Assembly: GCF_041381155.1 (NCBI RefSeq)
Contig: NC_091144.1
Span: forward strand, 3,837,001 to 3,901,000
Reading direction: 5' to 3'
DNA from: Argopecten irradians
Lineage: Eukaryota > Mollusca > Bivalvia > Pectinida > Pectinidae
Length of the DNA: 64,000 nucleotides
Shown here: in pieces, positions 58,546 through 64,000 of the stretch
How positions within the stretch are numbered: the stretch's first letter is position 1
How the letters are laid out: the number at the start of each line of letters is the position of its first letter
Position numbers and translations under genes: made by a program
Notes under the pieces: model-generated
What the model saw: the letters and a program-made list of their open reading frames with translations, nothing else
What the model was told of the DNA's origin: nothing
Databases searched by the model: none

Positions 58546-60430
58546 TCTCTAAGGCTCTGTCATCTACGTCCAAGACATCATGAATGTCTTTAGTTTCCTG
58601 GGTTTCTCCTTGCTTATCCTCAGCTTCTTCCGCTGTATCTGTTGGTAGTCGCGATAGTAAGTCCGCGCAACAATTAAATCTACCTTCAATATATTCTACC
58701 TTACAATTATAAGACGCTACAGTAAGGGACCATAAAGAGAGTTTCTTATTCAATGTCTTCTTGTCTGAGAATATGTAAGAAAGTGGGCGATGGTCCGTTC
58801 TTATTACAAAGGAACTGTTGTGTAAGTAGTTATCAAGCTTCTGAAGAGCATATACCACAGCAAATGCTTCCTTCTCTATCACAGACCACCTACGCTGTGT
58901 TGGGCTAAGCTTATGTGACAAGTAATAAAGTGGCATTTCTTCACCTTCCTTTGTCTTCTGTGTAAGACAAGCTCCTATGCATGTGTCTGATGCATCTGTA
59001 TAAAGCACATATGGTTGGTTTGGGTCTGGGTATGCTAGTAGAGGCACTACTGTAAGACTTTCTTTAAGATAGTCAAATGACTTCTGACATTCTTCAGTCC
59101 ATTTGAACCTAGCATACTTCTTTGTTAGTTCTGTAAGACATTCCGCTATTTTTGAGAAGTTGGGGATGTGCTTCCTGTAGTAACCGCACATTCCAATGAA
59201 TGCTCTTACATCCCTCACGCAAGTAGGGGTTGGTAAAGCCCTAATAGCTTCAACTTTCTTTTGGTCCGGCTTTACACCATTGTCCGTAATCATAAAGCCA
59301 AGATATTCCGTCTCTTTCTTGAAGAAAGTGCATTTCTTAAGCTTTAGTTTGAGTCCATGTTGTCTTAATTTGTTGAAGACTATCTGTAAGTGTTTCAGGT
59401 GTTCTTCGGCTGTCTTACTGTAAATTATAACATCATCAAGGTAAGCTGTGGCGAATTGTTCACATCCTTGTAAGACAATATTCATCAATTCTTGGAAGAC
59501 AGCAGGGGCGTTACTTAGTCCGAAAGGCATTCTGTTGAACTGGAATAGTCCTTTGTGACAGGCAAAAGCTGTCTTTTGTTTACTTTCCTCGTCGAGTTCT
59601 ACTTGCCAATATCCACTTTTCAAATCTAATGTAGTGAAATGTTTTGAGTGTCCTAGGAGGGTCAAAATGTCATCTATCAAAGGAAGAGGTACTGACATCG
59701 GGGTAACGATCTTATTTAAACTCCTAAAATCTACACACATTCTCTTACTTCCATCTTTCTTATCAACTACCACTAAGCCAAAACTCCAGGGACTTCTAGA
59801 CCTATCTATGACCTTTGCCTTTAACATCTCGTCAATGGCTTCGTCCACTACTTGACGTTTCTTCAGGGGTGTCCTGTAAGGTCGGTTCTTAATTGGTTTG
59901 TGATCTCCTGTTTCTATATGCATCTTAACTGTTTTTGTATGTCCAAGCTGAGAATCTTTTTTGGCGAATAGATCCTTGTTTCTTCTTAATATCTTTAGTG
60001 TCTCAGCACTGTACTCGTCTGGTACATCTACCTCCTTAAAGTTTTCTTCGTCTTTGTCATCGTCTTTTGTCGCAGTTATACTTGAAATGTCTTTGTCTTC
60101 TAAGGCCTGTGCTTTGCCTACTACACTTCCTCGTTTTAGGTTAATCGTCCTGTTTGTTTGGTTAAGTATCAAGATAGGTATCTTGCGAGGGTTCGTGACC
60201 TTTGTTACACCGTTTTGTAAGGTCAAACCAGGTTCATCATATATACAAGTGTCATTTGCTGATATCTCTAAGAGCTTTGATCCTGGTATCTTAAAAGTTC
60301 TTGGGAGTCTTACCTGACATACCGTTGCCGTTTGCGGTCTTAACAATGTCTTGTGGGTGGTCCTTATTATTGAGGCAATATGTATGTCTTCCTCTAATTG
60401 AAAATAGGTCTTACCTATACGCACACACAT
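58517..60430 (-). CDS. Gypsy copy 2 reverse transcriptase-RNase H
   Basis: 637 residues. RT has D269 (TLDLKSGYWQ) and YLDD at 330-333, plus FNRMPFGLSNAP and YLGFMI. RNase H has D479 (YTDAS), E521 (EKEAFAVVYAL), D546 (RTDHRPL) and D590 (CADLLSR), so both active sites look complete. It converts the element's RNA into DNA in the particle. The first ~150 residues are the protease-RT linker. The protease frame ends 16 bp inside this frame at a TGTGTG run; a 2-bp slip there would explain the split. At the other end one extra base separates it from integrase. Confidence 0.94.
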   Translation of the reverse strand: MCVRIGKTYFQLEEDIHIASIIRTTHKTLLRPQTATVCQVRLPRTFKIPGSKLLEISANDTCIYDEPGLTLQNGVTKVTNPRKIPILILNQTNRTINLKRGSVVGKAQALEDKDISSITATKDDDKDEENFKEVDVPDEYSAETLKILRRNKDLFAKKDSQLGHTKTVKMHIETGDHKPIKNRPYRTPLKKRQVVDEAIDEMLKAKVIDRSRSPWSFGLVVVDKKDGSKRMCVDFRSLNKIVTPMSVPLPLIDDILTLLGHSKHFTTLDLKSGYWQVELDEESKQKTAFACHKGLFQFNRMPFGLSNAPAVFQELMNIVLQGCEQFATAYLDDVIIYSKTAEEHLKHLQIVFNKLRQHGLKLKLKKCTFFKKETEYLGFMITDNGVKPDQKKVEAIRALPTPTCVRDVRAFIGMCGYYRKHIPNFSKIAECLTELTKKYARFKWTEECQKSFDYLKESLTVVPLLAYPDPNQPYVLYTDASDTCIGACLTQKTKEGEEMPLYYLSHKLSPTQRRWSVIEKEAFAVVYALQKLDNYLHNSSFVIRTDHRPLSYIFSDKKTLNKKLSLWSLTVASYNCKVEYIEGRFNCCADLLSRLPTDTAEEAEDKQGETQETKDIHDVLDVDDRALEIGALNSNKF

Positions 60431-60795
60431 GCAAGGTCAAAATACATTCTAACGCCATTTTGTTTAAGAAAATCTAAACCAAGGATGCAGTTTCTGTTCA
60501 TGCCATCAACAACATAAAATTTATGTCTTAAGGTCAAATGTCTTATTTGAAATGAAATGTCTGCTGAACCTATTACCTTGAGCGGTGTACTGCTGACGGA
60601 TTGGAGAGTCATGCTTTCTTTTCTTAGTCGTGGTTTATTCGGTAACATCTTAAAAATCCTATTGCTGATTATGGAAACCTCAGCACCTGTGTCTAAGAGA
60701 GCTCTTAATTTTTGTTTACCTATTTTTATCACAGTTGTACTTGGGTTACCCGATATTTCTATTTTCTTAGACACATGCTTCTTATTTCTTTTCAA
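60415..60795 (-). CDS. Gypsy copy 2 aspartic protease
   Basis: A retropepsin-type protease of about 126 residues from its first Met, though the frame is open upstream to the gag stop region (about 60,840) and is probably entered by frameshifting. The active site is LLDTGAEVS (D35-T36-G37) and the flap/C-terminal motif is CILGLDFL. It would cleave the Gag-Pol chain. The frame lies -1 relative to gag. Confidence 0.88.
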   Translation of the reverse strand: MKRNKKHVSKKIEISGNPSTTVIKIGKQKLRALLDTGAEVSIISNRIFKMLPNKPRLRKESMTLQSVSSTPLKVIGSADISFQIRHLTLRHKFYVVDGMNRNCILGLDFLKQNGVRMYFDLACVCV

Positions 60796-60840
60796 CCTCG
60801 CCCCATCGGTTTCCTTATGAAGCGAGGTCCTTAGTTTAAC
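60794..60840 (-). promoter_or_regulatory. Probable -1 ribosomal frameshift signal between gag and protease
   Basis: In sense the gag frame ends G TTA AAC TAA: the heptamer GTTAAAC (60,834-60,840) touches the gag stop (60,831-60,833). After 5 nt comes ACCTCGC (60,822-60,828 complement), which pairs perfectly with GCGAGGT (60,795-60,801 complement) across a ~20-nt loop. Protease lies in the -1 frame and is open through the heptamer. GTTAAAC is a variant slippery site known from an arterivirus. Function is inferred. Confidence 0.72.
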
Positions 60841-62054
60841 GGCCTACCTTTTCTATTTAATTGGGGGCAGTTCTTTCTTATGTGACCTTCTCCATTACAT
60901 TGAAAACATCTGAATTGTGATCTTTGTTTATTTCGACCTAATGACTGCACTTGTGGGGGGTTCTGAGTTTGCACTCTGTTACCTGTACTATACGACCTAT
61001 TTTGACTTTGGTTATGATATCTGCTATTGTCTGAATACCTATTTCTAGGGGCTCTATTAAGGGGTGTCTGCCTCTGTGTTTCCCTAAAACAATTTCTGTC
61101 TTGTACTGGGCGTGGTCTATGTCTTATGATATTGTTTTGTTTACATTTATAACACTGTCTCTGTCTGGTGTGGTCAATGTCCATTGGTACTTCTCGCCTC
61201 GTGTTAGTTTCGTTATGTCTAAGGTTAAAGTAGGTGTCTTGCGTAGGGGCTATCTGAGGGTCATATACATGTTCCTGTCTTGGCCTTAAGACCATGTCAT
61301 TATCATTATTCATGTCTTGTCTTAGATTGAACCTTTTCCTAAGGTTCTGTTCGCGCATAGCTATATGTACCGCCCTTTCTAATGTGTCTGGGTCCTCGCG
61401 CATAACCTTCATCTTAACATAGTCGAAATGCAACCCATCACAAAAGGCGTTAACTAATTGTCTTTGAACAATGCCCTTTTTCACACATTCCTGGGCATCA
61501 GGATACGCGTCTTCTGCTACTTGCAGGAGTCGTTCAGCGTATATCTGGACGCTTTCGTCCTGTTTCTGTATCGTTTTACGTAATAAGGCCATAGCTTGAT
61601 GCGAATCTGTTATGTCAGCGAATCTTTGTTTGAGGAGTTTCCTAAGGTCCTCCCAAGACAGATCTCCCTCTAAATCGTCTAAATATCGTTTGATAAAATC
61701 CCCTACTGAACCTACACTTGTTTGATACGCTATATTAGGGATTGCCTTGTCATCTAGCCCTACTAATTTCGCGTATTTTTCTATATCTTTTATCCAGGTC
61801 TTGAATTTAGTGGGGTCACCCTCAAATGACCTAACGACCTGGAAAACTCCCTGTGCTGTCATAGCTGCAGAGAAGTTCTTAAAATGTTGTGCCATGTTTC
61901 TTAACACTACCTCACTATCTTCCTGAGCAATATTCTGATCTGTGGGCATATTTTGATTTCGTTCTGTCTGTGTTAGACCTGCCATACGCTCAGTTAATTG
62001 GGCCATGTCTATATCTAAATTGAGAGACATTTTTTTTTTAAATATTGCAAGCAA
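60831..62054 (-). CDS. Gypsy copy 2 Gag
   Basis: 407 residues from an ATG at 62,054. The middle (about residues 65-210) is a retrotransposon Gag domain: FEGDPTKFKTWIKDIEKY, then WEDLRKLLKQRF, ALLRKTIQKQDESVQIYAER and LVNAFCDGL. The C-terminal third is Arg/Gln/Asn-rich and ends with a canonical CCHC knuckle, CFQCNGEGHIRKNC (383-396). An earlier CYKCKQ begins another knuckle that lacks the normal His/Cys spacing. Gag would assemble the particle and package the RNA. The frame is intact. Confidence 0.94.
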   Translation of the reverse strand: MLAIFKKKMSLNLDIDMAQLTERMAGLTQTERNQNMPTDQNIAQEDSEVVLRNMAQHFKNFSAAMTAQGVFQVVRSFEGDPTKFKTWIKDIEKYAKLVGLDDKAIPNIAYQTSVGSVGDFIKRYLDDLEGDLSWEDLRKLLKQRFADITDSHQAMALLRKTIQKQDESVQIYAERLLQVAEDAYPDAQECVKKGIVQRQLVNAFCDGLHFDYVKMKVMREDPDTLERAVHIAMREQNLRKRFNLRQDMNNDNDMVLRPRQEHVYDPQIAPTQDTYFNLRHNETNTRREVPMDIDHTRQRQCYKCKQNNIIRHRPRPVQDRNCFRETQRQTPLNRAPRNRYSDNSRYHNQSQNRSYSTGNRVQTQNPPQVQSLGRNKQRSQFRCFQCNGEGHIRKNCPQLNRKGRPLN

Positions 62055-62273
62055 TATGTATACTGACAGTACCTGGTTTCTAACTAACTAAATTATACCA
62101 CTAAATACCTAAACAACATTAAAAATGGTCAGCTACTAGAGGTACTAATCAAAGTAGAGAAATTTCGCTTACCTTTAGCCGTCTGTTTCTTCGTCTTCAG
62201 GTTCTTTCTTTTCTTCTTTATATTGAAGAGCCTGGTCATGCAGCACCAAATAACATAACCCCTTACCCCACCT
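62055..62273 (-). promoter_or_regulatory. Gypsy copy 2 leader with candidate primer-binding site
   Basis: 219 bp between the 5' LTR and gag. In sense, TGGGGTAAGGGG starts 3 nt after the LTR (62,259-62,270), and a second TGG-beginning stretch TGGTGCTGCATGACC lies further in (about 62,234-62,248). Either could pair with a tRNA 3' end (CCA); I cannot say which tRNA. Confidence 0.4.
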
Positions 62274-63496
62274 TGTCGCCCTATGGATGGCTGTGTTGGT
62301 CGAAATGACGACAAGGAGTAGGGTAGAAGCTTGTTGACGGCTTTTATTCAAAGTGTAGACAAGAGTTCTCACTTTCTCTCTCTCATGTGTGTGGCCCTAG
62401 AGGAGGCGGTGACGTAGGTGTATGTGAGGCGGAAGTACCCAGTCTCAGTCTTATTCCCGTCTGATGTCCGTCTAATTTCAGTCTAGTTTCCGTCTCCGTC
62501 TGGTTTCAGTCTAGTTTGTCTTCAGTCTGGTTTCAGTCTCCGTCTGACTGGGGCCTATTGCGGCCCTCTATTTATAATGATTGGGTACGTGACTGGTACA
62601 CGTGCCGTTGGGACAATGCTTGCCCCAAAGGTTACCCAGCTCATCATAAACTGTCAAAATTTACTAATTTTAATTCAGAATACAGCCTTACCGGCGCCTG
62701 ATGCAGGCTTAACAAAATAGAAATGTTTTGATTTTCTGACTGGACTTGGTTGAGGCTGGACAGAACCGCCTGTAATATGCACATTTTGAACAAACTATAC
62801 TGCGCAGTTAAACAGGTGTGTGGACTACGCGATGTCCTGTCATTCCTTCAAGAACATTCCACGTAGTCCCTACCATACCCATACCTATTCGGTAACAATT
62901 AACTAATAAGTTGGTCACCTAGTTTAACACGTGCATAGACCGTGCGATGTCCTGCCATGCTTTCCAGAACATCCCACGTAGTCGCTACTAAGTAGGTGCC
63001 GTAACAATTTACTGATATTTCGGTCACCTAGTTTGGCCATGCCTTAAAACAACAACCTAACTCTGGCTGCAAACATGAGTAAACAATCCCGCGTTACTGA
63101 CCTTTAAATATACTACACATCAATACTAGGTCTCAGCAACACTATATACACCACAATAATGCACTATGAAATTAAACACAGCCTAATAAATATATACATG
63201 GTTGTTATTAAATAACTAATACTTGTACTCTTATAAAATACACTATAATTTAACTCAGCCCCGCGATCCACAATTATACACGGCTAACATGACAACTTCT
63301 GTCAAGGTTCAACAGGTACCCCACTTCCTGTTTACCTAGCGGGAATATTCAAATATCATATCTATTAATGATATTCATGGGGACTTAAGCAGGGCTACTA
63401 GCCTGTCTATCTCTATAGGGTTACAATCATCTATCACCAATAATATCATTGGGGCTTAAGCAAGGCTACCAGCCTGCATACCTCTATAGGGTTACA
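62274..63496 (-). repeat. 5' LTR of Gypsy copy 2 (1,223 bp)
   Basis: Same ends as the 3' LTR (TGTAAC...GCGACA in sense). It lacks one 11-bp unit in the CGTCT/AGTTTC tract and has about five single-base differences. TATA box at 62,569-62,576 and AATAAA at 62,343-62,348. Confidence 0.95.
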
Positions 63497-64000
63497 TTTT
63501 GTTGTTACACAATAGCTACAGCTGTGGGTGGCCATTTTGTTTTCTGTGTATGAAATCTACAGTTGCCTTTTGTTGTTACACAATAGCTATAGCTGAGGAT
63601 GGCCATTTTGTTTTCTGTGTATGAAATCTACAGTTACCTTTTGTTGTTACACAATAGCTGCAGCTGTGGGTGGCCATTTTGTTTTCTGTGTATGAAATCT
63701 ACAGTTACCTTTTGTTGTTACACAATAGCTGCAGCTGAGGGTGGCCATTTTGTTTTCTGTGTATGAAATCTACAGTTACCTTTTGTTGTTACACAATAGC
63801 TACAGCTGTGGGTGGCCATTTTGTTTTCTGTGTATGAAATCTACAGTTACCTATTGTTGTTACACAATAGCTGCAGCTGTGGGTGGCCATTTTGTTTTCT
63901 GTGTATGAAATCTACAGTTACCTTTGTTGTAACACAATAGCTGCAGCTGGGGTGGCCATTTTGTTTTCTGTGTATGAAATCTACAGTTACCTTTTGTTGT
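63497..64000. repeat. 71-bp minisatellite resumes right of the Gypsy element
   Basis: About seven units follow the right LTR, starting TTTTGTTGTTACAC, in the phase that continues the unit cut at 52,262. The array runs off the end of the window. Confidence 0.95.

Larger units (their letters stand above)
52263..63496 (-). mobile_element. Complete Ty3/Gypsy LTR retrotransposon with env-like region, copy 2
   Basis: This is an 11.2-kb element inserted in a 71-bp repeat unit at TTTT, which is present on both sides (4-bp target duplication; the left side has one extra T). Order on the minus strand: 5' LTR (62,274-63,496), gag, protease, RT-RNase H, integrase, env-like, polypurine tract, 3' LTR (52,263-53,496). 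By eye the LTRs differ by one 11-bp repeat unit and about five substitutions, so the insertion is recent. The coding region is nonetheless broken at several points. Confidence 0.96.

Overview
The window is invertebrate animal nuclear DNA, most likely from a bivalve mollusc. It has split, intron-containing exons, three degraded non-LTR retrotransposons, a piggyBac remnant, a Ty3/Gypsy-type LTR retrotransposon with an env-like gene, a tRNA-derived SINE, and a roughly 158-bp tandem repeat in elements that end in a GGCCC/GGGCC hairpin. That last structure resembles the bivalve 'pearl'/BIV160/Helentron-type elements as I remember them. The species cannot be named from this.

Layout. 1-11,300 is a graveyard of mobile elements: a CR1/Jockey-like RT fragment (1-1,795, minus), a 116-bp tandem repeat (2,220-2,650), a 5'-truncated LINE (3,607-7,032, minus) bracketed by 0.62-kb direct repeats that abut its ends, a LINE remnant (8,190-8,740, plus) and a piggyBac transposase remnant (10,103-10,920, minus).

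From 11,334 to the end of the window runs one host gene on the plus strand: a leucine aminopeptidase of family M17 (cytosol aminopeptidase, LAP3-like). Only its N-terminal exons are present: exon 1 (11,334-11,441), exon 2 (13,447-13,568), exon 3 and exon 4. No predictor would join these short exons easily. Intron phases agree across exons 1-2-3-4, and the joined peptide follows the N-terminal domain of animal LAP3. The introns are swollen by repeats: 158-bp pearl-like arrays, a 37-bp minisatellite, a 71-bp minisatellite, a ~1-kb TIR element holding a 110-bp-arm foldback, a SINE and the Gypsy element.

Exons 3 and 4 occur twice because a ~20-kb block is present twice in direct orientation. Copy A is about 17-37.7 kb and copy B about 37.7-59.6 kb; both have the order 158-bp array, TIR element, exon 3, 37-bp array, exon 4, SINE, 71-bp array, Gypsy. 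The A-B junction at 37,727 joins the middle of a Gypsy RT gene to a pearl-like repeat. Long parts of copy A carry dense small indels while other parts match copy B exactly, as expected of unpolished long-read sequence. Using both exon 3-4 pairs would break the reading frame. I therefore suspect an assembly or haplotype duplication, though a few structural differences show that A is not simply a noisy reading of B.

The complete Gypsy element (52,263-63,496, minus) has 1.22-1.23-kb LTRs with TATA box and AATAAA, a polypurine tract, gag, protease, RT-RNase H, integrase (HHCC and D,D35E) with a long acidic tail, and a broken env-like region with a furin-type cleavage site and a transmembrane anchor. 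A GTTAAAC heptamer sits directly on the gag stop codon, followed after 5 nt by a perfect 7-bp stem, which looks like a -1 frameshift signal.
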